Origin: Pseudaquidulcibacter sp964557085
GTDB lineage: Bacteria; Pseudomonadota; Alphaproteobacteria; Caulobacterales; Aquidulcibacteraceae
DNA length: 13,814 nucleotides
Assembly: GCA_964557085.1 (NCBI GenBank)
Contig: CAZKYS010000064.1
Coordinates: 1-13,814, forward strand
Reading direction: 5' to 3'
Each line of letters begins with the position of its first letter. The first letter of the stretch is position 1. This document shows positions 1 to 6,964 of this stretch, in pieces. The notes below the pieces were generated by a model. That model was not told the DNA's origin, searched no databases, and saw only the letters and a list, made by a program, of their open reading frames with translations. The position numbers and the translations under genes are program-made.

Positions 1-246
1 ACCTGTTGGAACCAAAACCCGCGAACCACTTGGCATAATAATTTTTTCATCTTCACCAATTGCAGCGCGCAAATCCATACCCGCAGATTGCATAGTTTCA
101 TAAGCAGGAAGCGGTAAATCACCAAAATGTGGAAGTTTCACAATCGCAATTATCGGGCGAGTTTCTTTGCGATTGACGCTTATTATTTCGCTTTCAACAA
201 TTGTTACATCTTCATCTTTTGAACGTTTTCCAAACGGATTTTGCAT
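1..246 (-). CDS. dut: dUTP diphosphatase (dUTPase), N-terminal part, cut by window edge
   Basis: Deoxyuridine 5'-triphosphate nucleotidohydrolase hydrolyses dUTP to dUMP and pyrophosphate, which keeps uracil out of DNA and supplies dUMP for thymidylate synthesis. Translating the minus strand from the ATG at 246 gives 82 residues with no stop before the window edge. Residues from about 44 read LPLPAYETMQSAGMDLRAA, the conserved N-terminal strand and motif 1 (AGxDLxA) of trimeric dUTPases, followed by the expected substrate-barrel segment ending in VLVPTG. About 40 residues precede the conserved part (charged, with KRSKDED); this is longer than in E. coli Dut and could mean the true start lies downstream, although no internal ATG sits close to the motif. 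A G-rich stretch (TTGGGGG) six to seven bases upstream of the ATG can serve as ribosome binding site. Catalytic motifs 2-5 lie outside the window. Confidence 0.88.
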   Translation of the reverse strand, partial: MQNPFGKRSKDEDVTIVESEIISVNRKETRPIIAIVKLPHFGDLPLPAYETMQSAGMDLRAAIGEDEKIIMPSGSRVLVPTG

Positions 247-362
247 CAATGCCCCCAAAAAAATATGAAATACTTATGATGCGATTCGCGCAAAGTCATT
301 CATTGCATCATTTATAATGTCTGCAACGGGGATGGAATACAGACTATAAAGAAGCTTAAAAA

Positions 363-701
363 TTATCTTTTTTTGGTTTGAACTTTAACTGGCGACAATT
401 GATGGAAGGTTGGCAAAATATTTATATGGTGCCCATCATTATCATTATCGTCGTCATCATTAATACCCATTATGCCAATTCCCATCGCCGCAGAGCCAAA
501 GGTAATTGCAAAAAATGCATATAATAAAGGAAATACAATCGCCCCAGCGCCAGTTGCTATTGCAAGGCTTCTTAAGTTTGCGATATCCAAAATAATAAAA
601 ACGCTTAAAATAACCCAACCTGTTACGACACCAATAATTAAGTGGCGAATTAAAAAGTTGAACATTTTTTTTCGCGACTTCTCGTCATCACGAAGCAACA
701 T
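363..701 (-). CDS. Small membrane protein with two predicted helices, unknown function
   Basis: I do not recognise a family. The reading frame is open from a GTG at 749, but the ATG at 701 is preceded by AAGG six bases upstream and is preferred; it gives 112 residues starting MLLRDDEKSRKK. A lysine/arginine-rich N-terminus is followed by two hydrophobic stretches (roughly residues 20-40, LIIGVVTGWVILSVFIILDI, and 47-75, rich in A, G, F and I), so an inner-membrane protein with both ends in the cytoplasm is likely under the positive-inside rule. After the second helix there is a very acidic run (NDDDDNDND) and then a basic tail ending KKR, an unusual polar C-terminus that could bind metal or be disordered. 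It sits between dut and a structured intergenic element on the same strand, with no clear operon partner. A real gene is likely from the coherent helix pattern; function unknown. Confidence 0.6.
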   Translation of the reverse strand: MLLRDDEKSRKKMFNFLIRHLIIGVVTGWVILSVFIILDIANLRSLAIATGAGAIVFPLLYAFFAITFGSAAMGIGIMGINDDDDNDNDGHHINILPTFHQLSPVKVQTKKR

Positions 702-784
702 TTTAGCCTTACAATCTATCCAAATATAATGATTTATTATGATGCGCACATTTATTCAAATTTGGCAATTGTATTTTTAGTCGC

Positions 785-900
785 AATAAAAATAAATGCC
801 CTTAGGGTTTGCGGGGAGGATGCAAATCACTAAGGGCATAGTTTCGAAATTTGTCCAAATTTTCGATTGTTCCGAGGAAGGAAACTCACATAAAGTGATA
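785..900 (-). ncRNA. Candidate small RNA with anti-Shine-Dalgarno hairpin loops
   Basis: Read on the minus strand, this gap folds into three consecutive hairpins. The first (885-869) is GTTTCC-TTCCTC-GGAAC, exposing a pyrimidine loop. The second (about 866-844) is an AT-rich stem CGAAAATTT/AAATTTCG with a GGAC loop. The third is a perfect 10-bp stem (839-830 with 805-796), with an inner 5-bp stem TTTGC/GCAAA (826-822 with 812-808) that presents the loop ATCCTCCCC. It is followed by TTTATTTTTATT, like a Rho-independent terminator. Loops carrying CCUCC are the hallmark of several alphaproteobacterial trans-acting sRNAs (cuckoo/alpha-r8 type, GsrN in Caulobacter). A possible -35 TTGACT lies at 933-928 but no convincing -10 follows, so the 5' end is a guess. 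The plus strand would fold similarly but lacks a U tail. This is inference from structure only; no family match is claimed. Confidence 0.45.
796..839 (-). terminator. Terminator-like hairpin closing the candidate sRNA
   Basis: A perfect 10-bp inverted repeat, ATGCCCTTAG at 796-805 and CTAAGGGCAT at 830-839, encloses an inner 5-bp stem. On the minus strand it is followed at once by a T-rich tail (TTTATTTTTATT, 796-785). On the plus strand no T-run follows, so termination is expected only for leftward transcription. Confidence 0.5.
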
Positions 901-1014
901 ATTATTTGTGCCATTAGCTGAAAAATAAGTCAAAAAAATATCTGGAATAAAAAATATAATTGCTGATAAAATACTATTTGCCAAAAAATTATGCATAAAA
1001 ATATTCAAATGTTG

Positions 1015-1056
1015 AAAAAATAAACTTTTAGGGTTTTTATAATTATGCAGCCCTAA
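1015..1056 (-). terminator. Possible weak terminator of the chemoreceptor gene
   Basis: A 6-bp inverted repeat (TTAGGG at 1056-1051 on the minus strand, CCCTAA at 1033-1028) spans the stop codon of the chemoreceptor and is followed on the minus strand by a T-rich stretch ending at 1015. The stem is short and the loop is 17 bases, so this is a weak call. Confidence 0.28.
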
Positions 1057-2743
1057 CATTATTTAAGAAATCGCTTATCTCTTGGCTTAATAGGCTTGTA
1101 TTTTGTGACAATAATTTTGCAGCCTCTTTTGTTTCAATCGCAGATTTATTTGCTTCAAGGGAGAATTCACTTACTTCATTAATGCTTGCATCAATCATAT
1201 CTGTTCCGTTTGATGCATTTTGCATATTATTTGCAATATTATGTGTGGCATCACTTTGTTCATTCACCGCAGACGATATTTTGTTGGAAATGCCACAAAC
1301 ACTTTCAATTGAAGTTTTAATCGCGCCAAGAGATTTAATAACTTCGGTGGATACATTTTTAATATTATCGATATTTTGTGAAATTTCATGTGTTGCGTGT
1401 TCCGTTTGGCTTGCTAAAGATTTAACCTCGCTTGCAACTACGGCAAAGCCACGTCCTGCTTCTCCTGCGCGCGCTGATTCTATGGTTGCATTTAAGGCAA
1501 GAAGATTGATTTGGCCGGCAATTTTTTGGATGATTTCAACAATCTCACCAATTCTTAGAGCCGCATGTTCAAGCATTATTGATGTTTTATCAGCTTGCTG
1601 GGTTTGGTAAACTGCATCACGAATTACATTTTCAAAATAATTGGTTTGTTGTGAAATCTGCTGCACTGAATTTGACATTTCACTGGCTGCAATTGCAACA
1701 TTTTTAATATTATTAGAGGTTTCAGATGACGCGCCCGCAACTTTTTGTGCGCGCATATTAACATCGCCAACAATATTGCCCATTTGCTCTGAAGTTGCAT
1801 AAAGATTAGATGCAAAATCATTTACGCTTTCAAGTATTTTTTGGGTTTTTGATTCAAAATTTGATATTTCGCGTTCAAGCTTTTCTTGTTGTTCGATTTT
1901 AAGTTGGGCATTTTTTAATTGGTCTTTTTCAAGTTCACGCGCTTCATGAAGTTTTTTATTAAGATGCAAAAGGCCGCGCGCCATTTGACCTGCTTCATCT
2001 TGGCGATTTGTGATGTGAAGGTTTAGGTTCTTTGCATCCGCCAAAGTATCGATGCCATTAGAAATCTCACTAAGCGATCTTTTGATATCATTACCAATAT
2101 AAACGCCAACCCAAACATAAATTATGCCTGCAATAAAAAGTAAGGTTCCAAATTTTGTAATGGCTTTGAAAAAATCGGCATTAACATCATCAATAAAAAT
2201 TGATGTTCCAATTATCCAACCCCAAGCATTGGTTTGGGTTACATATGACATAACAGGAAATGATTTTTTGCTTTTGCTTTCAGGCTTGGCAAGTGAATAT
2301 TCAACATGGCCCTGCTTTTGATTTTTTACCAATTGCACCATGCTTTGATAATAATTTTTACCCTTTGCATCTTTGGTTTGTGAAACATCTTTTCCGTTCA
2401 ATTCAGGAGAAAGCGGCTGCATTATCATTTTGGAATTATTATCGATTATAAAATAATAATTATTATTATCATATCGCAGCGATTTTATGGTTTCCAAAGT
2501 CTCTTTCTGTGCTTGCTCAATAGTAAGAAGGCCCTGCTTCTGCTTGTTGATGTTAGAATTAACAATGCTTTGTGCAACTTCAACACTATGAAAAGTCATA
2601 TCTTTTCTATCTCTAATCATATTAAAGCGCGCATCAATAAGGGCAAACAAAGTGCCAATCGTCATAGCCGATAAGGCAATAATAATGATCCCAAGTAATT
2701 TATAATTTAAAGATATGTTTTCAAGTTTAAAAGAAATTTTCAT
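1043..2743 (-). CDS. Methyl-accepting chemotaxis protein with periplasmic Cache domain
   Basis: A transmembrane chemoreceptor that senses a periplasmic ligand and controls the CheA kinase through CheW. From the ATG at 2743 it has 566 residues: a short cytoplasmic N-terminus, TM1 at about 16-36, a periplasmic region of about 155 residues, TM2 at about 197-216, a HAMP segment (about 217-267), a coiled-coil stretch rich in Q, K and E, then the signalling domain. The periplasmic part contains RYDNNNYYFIID and NAWGWIIGTSIFIDDV, typical of single-Cache (sCache_2) sensors, which often bind small carboxylates. The signalling hairpin tip is unmistakable (INLLALNATIESARAGEAGRG, then FAVVASEVKSLA). There is no C-terminal CheR-binding pentapeptide. 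The frame opens at a GTG (2758), five codons earlier; neither start has a good Shine-Dalgarno, so the choice is uncertain. No other chemotaxis genes are nearby, so this is an orphan receptor. Confidence 0.95.
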   Translation of the reverse strand: MKISFKLENISLNYKLLGIIIIALSAMTIGTLFALIDARFNMIRDRKDMTFHSVEVAQSIVNSNINKQKQGLLTIEQAQKETLETIKSLRYDNNNYYFIIDNNSKMIMQPLSPELNGKDVSQTKDAKGKNYYQSMVQLVKNQKQGHVEYSLAKPESKSKKSFPVMSYVTQTNAWGWIIGTSIFIDDVNADFFKAITKFGTLLFIAGIIYVWVGVYIGNDIKRSLSEISNGIDTLADAKNLNLHITNRQDEAGQMARGLLHLNKKLHEARELEKDQLKNAQLKIEQQEKLEREISNFESKTQKILESVNDFASNLYATSEQMGNIVGDVNMRAQKVAGASSETSNNIKNVAIAASEMSNSVQQISQQTNYFENVIRDAVYQTQQADKTSIMLEHAALRIGEIVEIIQKIAGQINLLALNATIESARAGEAGRGFAVVASEVKSLASQTEHATHEISQNIDNIKNVSTEVIKSLGAIKTSIESVCGISNKISSAVNEQSDATHNIANNMQNASNGTDMIDASINEVSEFSLEANKSAIETKEAAKLLSQNTSLLSQEISDFLNNVRAA

Positions 2744-3068
2744 TTTTAAAGCACGCACTATTTAAGCTATCAGAATAGAAAAGCACTAATATCTATCATA
2801 GATTGTAGGTCGCTTTAAATTTGGTTAATTTGAAATGCTTGATTTGAGGTAAAATGCTTAAGGCACATATTTTGCTTAACAAGTGTTTGTTTTTAAAGAA
2901 TATTATCGCCCCGCTTTATATTGTCGCACCATTTGTGTTTTGTCAGTAGAATTAATGCCTTGATTGATTTTGAAGCGCGAGGGTGGGAATTTGAGAGAGT
3001 GGTGCACCTACCTTATAAAGTTCAATCGAAAACGCGAACGAAGTGAGCAAAAAACCAAAGTGTGAGCA

Positions 3069-3096
3069 ATTTTCAAAAACCACGCTTTTTGAAAAT
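3069..3096. repeat. Perfect 11-bp AT-rich inverted repeat
   Basis: ATTTTCAAAAA at 3069-3079 and TTTTTGAAAAT at 3086-3096 form a perfect 11-bp stem with a 6-base loop (CCACGC). It sits downstream of tRNA-Arg on the minus strand. It is AT-rich and lacks the GC core of a classical terminator, so its role is unclear; it may help process or end the tRNA transcript. Confidence 0.4.
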
Positions 3097-3113
3097 TTCT
3101 CTCCAGTTGAAAC

Positions 3114-3156
3114 CAAAACTCCGAGTGAGCGGCGAAGCCGCGAGGGTGGAGTTTTG
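3114..3156 (-). terminator. Nested hairpin downstream of tRNA-Arg, possible terminator
   Basis: A 9-bp outer inverted repeat (CAAAACTCC at 3114-3122, GGAGTTTTG at 3148-3156) encloses a perfect GC-rich hairpin GCGGC-GAA-GCCGC (3129-3141). It begins 8 bases after the encoded CCA of the tRNA on the minus strand. The outer right arm supplies a TTTT run on the minus strand. It may terminate or help process the tRNA transcript; it also fits a REP-like palindromic repeat. Confidence 0.42.
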
Positions 3157-3163
3157 AACGGAG

Positions 3164-3240
3164 TGGCGCACCCGAGACGATTCGAACGTCCGACCAACGC
3201 CTTCGGAGGGCGCTACTCTATCCAGCTGAGCTACGGGTGC
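3164..3240 (-). tRNA. tRNA-Arg (anticodon CCG)
   Basis: The minus strand folds into a complete cloverleaf of 77 bases including an encoded CCA. The acceptor stem is GCACCCG/CGGGTGC with discriminator G. The D arm is GCTC...GAGT with loop AGCTGGATA. The anticodon stem is GCGCC/GGCGT around loop CTCCGAA, giving anticodon CCG, which reads the arginine codon CGG. The variable loop is TGGTC, and the T arm is GGACG/CGTCT with loop TTCGAAT. All invariant bases expected (T8, T33, TTCGA) are present. CGG is a rare codon in such an AT-rich genome, so the tRNA is probably needed for few codons and expressed modestly. Confidence 0.95.
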
Positions 3241-3249
3241 GTTGCATTT

Positions 3250-3278
3250 GACATAAGTGAAAGCTTTGATTTGAGCAA
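3250..3278 (-). promoter_or_regulatory. Predicted sigma-70-type promoter of tRNA-Arg
   Basis: On the minus strand TTGCTC (3278-3273) and TATGTC (3255-3250) are separated by exactly 17 bases, and the expected start point falls within a few bases of the tRNA 5' end at 3240. The match to TTGACA/TATAAT is partial. Confidence 0.42.
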
Positions 3279-3299
3279 GTGTTTGATGCTTTGTATGAA
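3271..3299 (+). promoter_or_regulatory. Predicted promoter of the glyoxalase gene, overlapping the tRNA promoter
   Basis: TTGAGC (3271-3276) and TATGAA (3294-3299) are 17 bases apart on the plus strand. The -35 overlaps the -35 of the divergent tRNA promoter by four bases, so the two may compete. A 6-bp inverted repeat (TTGTAT at 3291-3296, ATACAA at 3301-3306) covers the -10 and could be an operator. Confidence 0.3.
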
Positions 3300-3346
3300 G
3301 ATACAATCAATGTATTTTATTTTTTATGTCAATCGGAAGGAATAAT

Positions 3347-3814
3347 ATGCGATATTTACATACAATGGTTAGGGTGAAAAACCTTGACGAAGCATTGAGA
3401 TTTTATTGTGATGGCCTTGGCCTAAAAGAAGTTAGGCGCATGGAAAGCCAAAAAGGTCGCTTCACACTTGTGTTTCTTAGTGCAGATGAAGATATGGAAA
3501 GCGCCATTGCGACTGATTTAAAACGCGGCGCACCACATGTTGAGCTTACTTATAATTGGCCTGATGAAAATGGAAATGTTGAAAATTATAAAGGTGGTCG
3601 AAATTTTGGCCACCTTGCCTATGAAGTTGATAATATTTATGATTATTGTTCGCACTTACAAAGCATGGGCATTATAATTAATCGCCCGCCGCGCGATGGG
3701 CAAATGGCCTTTGTGCGTAGCCCTGATAATATTTCAATTGAAATCTTGCAAAAAGGCAATTCACTTGTGCCCCAAGAACCATGGCAATCTTTGCCAAATA
3801 TTGGCGAGTGGTAG
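3347..3814 (+). CDS. gloA: Lactoylglutathione lyase (glyoxalase I)
   Basis: Converts the hemithioacetal of methylglyoxal and glutathione to S-lactoylglutathione, the first step of methylglyoxal detoxification in the cytoplasm. The protein has 155 residues in two beta-alpha-beta-beta-beta (VOC) modules. The four metal ligands are all where the family predicts: H5 (YLHTMVRV), E66 (HVELTYNW), H89 (NFGHLAYEV) and E132 (SIEILQ), matching E. coli GloA H5, E56, H74 and E122. E. coli GloA has 135 residues; the extra here is a loop near residues 45-60 and a C-terminal tail ending NIGEW. The ATG at 3347 is chosen because GGAAGGA lies six bases upstream; the frame is open a little further to an ATG at 3326 without such a site. 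It stands alone, divergent from tRNA-Arg and convergent with the TonB receptor across the terminator pair at 3822-3887. Confidence 0.95.
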   Translation: MRYLHTMVRVKNLDEALRFYCDGLGLKEVRRMESQKGRFTLVFLSADEDMESAIATDLKRGAPHVELTYNWPDENGNVENYKGGRNFGHLAYEVDNIYDYCSHLQSMGIIINRPPRDGQMAFVRSPDNISIEILQKGNSLVPQEPWQSLPNIGEW

Positions 3815-3821
3815 AAATAAA

Positions 3822-3852
3822 AATGTCGCCATGCTGGGGTCATGGCGACATT
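3822..3852 (-). terminator. Rho-independent terminator of the TonB receptor gene
   Basis: AATGTCGCCATG (3822-3833) and CATGGCGACATT (3841-3852) form a perfect 12-bp stem with a 7-base loop. On the minus strand the stem runs into TTTTTATTT, a classical terminator for the receptor gene ending at 3895. On the plus strand the tail is AAGAATAAAC, so it would stop the glyoxalase transcript less well. Confidence 0.85.
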
Positions 3853-3862
3853 AAGAATAAAC

Positions 3863-3887
3863 TGACCGCCTGCCTCTTGGGCGGTCA
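3863..3887. terminator. Second GC-rich hairpin between convergent genes
   Basis: TGACCGCC (3863-3870) and GGCGGTCA (3880-3887) form a perfect 8-bp stem with a 9-base loop, seven bases beyond the receptor stop codon. On the plus strand it is followed by ATTTAAATT and may help terminate the glyoxalase transcript. On the minus strand it may protect the 3' end of the receptor mRNA ahead of the stronger terminator. Confidence 0.5.
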
Positions 3888-3894
3888 ATTTAAA

Positions 3895-6891
3895 TTACCA
3901 TTTGTATTTTAGACCAACCATGTAAGTACGTGGTGGACCTTCTTGAGAAGGGTCTGGTGCATAAGATGGTTTTCCACCTGCTGGCGTGAAACCACCAGTC
4001 CAGCCAGAATATTTCTTATTAACCCAATCAAACGCGTTATAGACTTGACCTTCAACAATCAAAGTATTGCCATTTGGCATATTGAATTCTTTAGAAAGTC
4101 TAAAGTCAATTTGCTTAAAGCCAATTTTCTCACGTGGTAATAAGTTAGCGTCAATAGTACGCAAAGTAGTTCCACCTGCGCCATTATCAAAGAAGCCAAT
4201 TTGTTGGAAAGGCGTTCCACGACGTAGGTTCACAATTCCAGATAGGCGGATATCCCAAGGCAAGTCTTTGATAAATGTTCCATAGAATGCCCATGGGTTT
4301 ACACCTTCAGCATAATGCCAACCGCTTGCCGGTGCACTTGCATAATCGAACATAAACACATCATTGTGACCTGTTGCTTCGGCGTCATTAAGCTCTAATT
4401 TTGCGGTCCAGCCATAACCATCGTTTTTGGTATATGCTTTATCAGCAGTTAGATATAATGAAGTTTGGCGATTTCTACGGTCTGATCTTGATACAAGCAA
4501 ATTGCCATATCCTGGAACGCCATCGCCCCATGGTTGGGTTTGGAATTGATCGCCATGTGTGCCATCCCATGCGTTGCCCCATGTTCCGTCTGCTTGGCGG
4601 TTACCCAATACCCAGTTGAATAAATCATGTCCTTCAACATGTTCAACAATTGCTTGAGTTTGGATTTTTCCAAACTTTTTGCGGATACCAAGGCTGAACT
4701 TGTCATTATATGGAACTTTTACATTATTATTAATTGCAAAAATTTCACCCCTTATGTTTTGGTTCTTTGCTTTATCAACCATCAATTGAGGGTTTGTAAA
4801 AAAGTCAGATTGCCATTTTACATAACTATTATCATTTGGATTTGGTGATGTTGCGCCTGTATAGAAATTCAATTGCGCGTTGTGGATGGTTTGACGGCGC
4901 ATTTCCAATTGTGCAGCATCAAAAATATTACGATCATAATAGCGACCAATACCACCAAATACAACCATATCACTATCGCCATGAACGTCATAAGAGAAAC
5001 CTAGGCGTGGTTGGAATAAGTTAGTAGGTGATTCACGATTTGAACCGTTTGAGATAAAGTCATTTGCATTATATGCTTTATTAAATCCAACATGTGCGCG
5101 TAAAGCTGCCGCAACATCAGATGGGGTAACCCATTTGTTGTTCATCATATTGGTTTCATAATCCCAACGAATACCAAGGTTGAATGTCCAATGTTGATCT
5201 AAAACCCAATCATCTTGGATATATGCACCTAATTGAGTATTGACCGCGCCTAATAATGGATTACCATCCATCACTTTTGCCGCAATTGGTATGTTATTTC
5301 CACCAAGAACATAAGTGCCAACATCATACAGAAACTCAGGGTTTGAAACAGGAATTGCTTCAGATGCTTCATATTCATAACGTGCAATTTTACCGCCAAT
5401 TTTCACTGTATGGCGACCATGCCAATCAATGTTAGATAAGGTTACTTCATCTTTCAAAGTAGTGTTAATTTGGTTTTTGTCTTGTGCATATGGAATTCCA
5501 CCAAATGTTGCAGCAATTTTATTTAAATCTGTGCTTGGTGTTTTTACAAGTGTAATTGCTGGGCCATCAGTAGTTGGTCTTTGACCCCAATTATTTTTTT
5601 GGTAAGACAAAGATGCTTCATTTACAAAGTTTTCACCGCGGTGACGCCATTTTAACAATGCAAGTTTTTCATCTTGGGCTTGTGAATTTCCACGTTCAAA
5701 AGCAATTGTGCCCCCAAAGCCACGAAGGTCATCTTCTTTACGTGATTTTAATTCCAGATCAAAAGTGTCAGCATCACTCATAAGGTAAGTTAATTTACCC
5801 CAATAAGTATCTTGGTTAAAATCTTTCGCAAAAGAACCATTGTATTTAGCGGCAAGTGCACTTGCTAAAGCAGACATAGTTGGAGTTACGATTCCAGTTG
5901 ATGGGTCTGCTAGCATTTGTGTTACGGTAGGCATAACAACAGAATCAGCAGGTCTGCTATCGTGTCGTATTTCGGCAGAAGCCGCCCAGAACAATTTATC
6001 TTTAATGATAGGGCCAGACATTGTGGCGCCATATTCTTTATTTGACAAATCAGGTTTTGGATTTGCACGTTCATAATATGGCTGACCAATCATGCTTTTA
6101 GATTGGTAGTTTCCAAAAACAGAACCTTTGAATTTGTTAGTACCTGTGATTGTTACCGCAGTAATAATCGCAGAAGAAGCCTGCTCATATTCAGCTTTAA
6201 AGTTTTGTGTTGAAACTTTATATTCTTGAATTGCGTCTTGTGGGAAAGGGTTACCACGTGAAGCATCTTGACCAGCGATACCACCTTGAAGAACTTGGTT
6301 CTTTTGGCTCATACCATCGATAAATAAGTTTACAGCATTTGCACTCGAAGCACCCGCTTGAACCACTTTGCGTTCAGGATCAGTTGAATATGAAACACCC
6401 GGTGCTAAAGCAGCAAATGACAAGAAGTTACGACCATTTTGCGGGATAGTTTCAATTTGTGTTTTTGAAACTGAAGTTGCAACCTCTGAAGTTCTAACTT
6501 CTTTTCTGCGGCCGATAACAGTAACAACTTCTGTTGCTTTTGACATATCAGAAGTCAAAGAAGTGGTTTCACCAACGGTCAAAAGAACCGATTCGTTTAA
6601 AACCTTACCATCTGGTGATTTGAAGGTTACATTGTACGTACCTGGCCTTAATCCAACAATGCTATAAGAACCATCAGCTTGAACACTTACAGTTGCTTTT
6701 GCACCATTGTCTACGTTTGTTGCGGTTACTTTAGTACCAGCAGGGGCGGACATTACATGCCCTTGTAAACCTGATGTGGTTTCAACAGCCATTGCAGGTG
6801 TTGATGTCATAAGCGCAAAACCAACAGCCGTGCTTAACGCAAAAGCCGAAGCGCTTACGCTTAGTAACTTAATTTTATTGAAGCATCTCAT
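3895..6891 (-). CDS. TonB-dependent outer-membrane receptor with N-terminal carboxypeptidase-like domain
   Basis: A 998-residue outer-membrane transporter that takes up a ligand using TonB/ExbBD energy. Residues 1-35 are a signal peptide (basic MRCFNKIK, hydrophobic core, cleavage after TPAMA). Residues about 41-118 are a carboxypeptidase regulatory-like beta-sandwich (GSYSIVGLRPGTYNVTF). A TonB-box-like segment (EVVTVIG) lies at about 121-127. The plug follows (about 135-250; NGRNFLSFAALAPGVSY, NLFIDGM). The rest is a barrel of alternating aromatic strands ending in YMVGLKYKW, with the terminal aromatic used by the BAM machinery. The length and domain order fit Oar-like/CarboxypepD_reg receptors, which often import glycans or peptides. 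The ATG at 6891 has GGGAGGA seven bases upstream. It is downstream of and co-directional with a halogenase-like gene, with its own LacI-type operators, and ends at a strong terminator. The substrate cannot be told from sequence; a sugar ligand is inferred from the operator type. Confidence 0.93.
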   Translation of the reverse strand: MRCFNKIKLLSVSASAFALSTAVGFALMTSTPAMAVETTSGLQGHVMSAPAGTKVTATNVDNGAKATVSVQADGSYSIVGLRPGTYNVTFKSPDGKVLNESVLLTVGETTSLTSDMSKATEVVTVIGRRKEVRTSEVATSVSKTQIETIPQNGRNFLSFAALAPGVSYSTDPERKVVQAGASSANAVNLFIDGMSQKNQVLQGGIAGQDASRGNPFPQDAIQEYKVSTQNFKAEYEQASSAIITAVTITGTNKFKGSVFGNYQSKSMIGQPYYERANPKPDLSNKEYGATMSGPIIKDKLFWAASAEIRHDSRPADSVVMPTVTQMLADPSTGIVTPTMSALASALAAKYNGSFAKDFNQDTYWGKLTYLMSDADTFDLELKSRKEDDLRGFGGTIAFERGNSQAQDEKLALLKWRHRGENFVNEASLSYQKNNWGQRPTTDGPAITLVKTPSTDLNKIAATFGGIPYAQDKNQINTTLKDEVTLSNIDWHGRHTVKIGGKIARYEYEASEAIPVSNPEFLYDVGTYVLGGNNIPIAAKVMDGNPLLGAVNTQLGAYIQDDWVLDQHWTFNLGIRWDYETNMMNNKWVTPSDVAAALRAHVGFNKAYNANDFISNGSNRESPTNLFQPRLGFSYDVHGDSDMVVFGGIGRYYDRNIFDAAQLEMRRQTIHNAQLNFYTGATSPNPNDNSYVKWQSDFFTNPQLMVDKAKNQNIRGEIFAINNNVKVPYNDKFSLGIRKKFGKIQTQAIVEHVEGHDLFNWVLGNRQADGTWGNAWDGTHGDQFQTQPWGDGVPGYGNLLVSRSDRRNRQTSLYLTADKAYTKNDGYGWTAKLELNDAEATGHNDVFMFDYASAPASGWHYAEGVNPWAFYGTFIKDLPWDIRLSGIVNLRRGTPFQQIGFFDNGAGGTTLRTIDANLLPREKIGFKQIDFRLSKEFNMPNGNTLIVEGQVYNAFDWVNKKYSGWTGGFTPAGGKPSYAPDPSQEGPPRTYMVGLKYKW

Positions 6892-6964
6892 TCAATTCCT
6901 CCCTCAGAAAGCTTCTTCGCGAACTTAGTTTCGATAATTCGAAAACTGTTTTAACGGAGGGGTG

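Larger units (their letters stand above)
2759..3163. other. 405-bp intergenic region between chemoreceptor and tRNA-Arg
   Basis: No believable gene is present. The part 2759-2960 is AT-rich and should contain the chemoreceptor promoter on the minus strand, though I cannot single out convincing -35/-10 boxes. The part 2971-3163 holds the degenerate tRNA-linked repeats and the two hairpins listed separately. Confidence 0.5.
2971..3172. repeat. Imperfect direct repeat of the tRNA-Arg 3' end plus flank
   Basis: The stretch 2973-3008 (cgcgagggtggg...gagtggtgcacc) closely resembles 3139-3173 (cgcgagggtgga...gagtggcgcaccc). The second copy is the tRNA-Arg 3' end with its downstream flank; the first, about 165 bases away, is a degenerate copy without the rest of a tRNA. 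Between them are two related segments (3025-3050 and 3105-3130), both with the order gtt-aa-c-aaaac followed by gtgagc. The whole 2971-3172 stretch therefore looks like decayed copies of a tRNA-linked repeat unit. It explains the short spurious reading frames here. Confidence 0.5.

Noticed and set aside
472..729. An 85-codon plus-strand frame opposite the small membrane protein
   Set aside because: It is antisense to the better-supported two-helix protein, which has a ribosome binding site and coherent membrane segments.
820..921. A 33-codon plus-strand frame right after GGGGAGG
   Set aside because: The purine stretch touches the ATG, leaving no spacing for ribosome binding, and the DNA is better explained by the palindromic sRNA-like structure on the other strand.
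3164..3240. The tRNA as attachment site of a current integrative element
   Set aside because: No integrase, phage or conjugation gene occurs in the window and the second repeat copy is only about 165 bases away; at most a relic.
2952..3345. Several short frames across the tRNA and its flanks
   Set aside because: They run through the tRNA-Arg gene and repeats and include phrases (VAQLDRVAPSEGVGRTFESS) that are the well-known false translation of tRNA genes.
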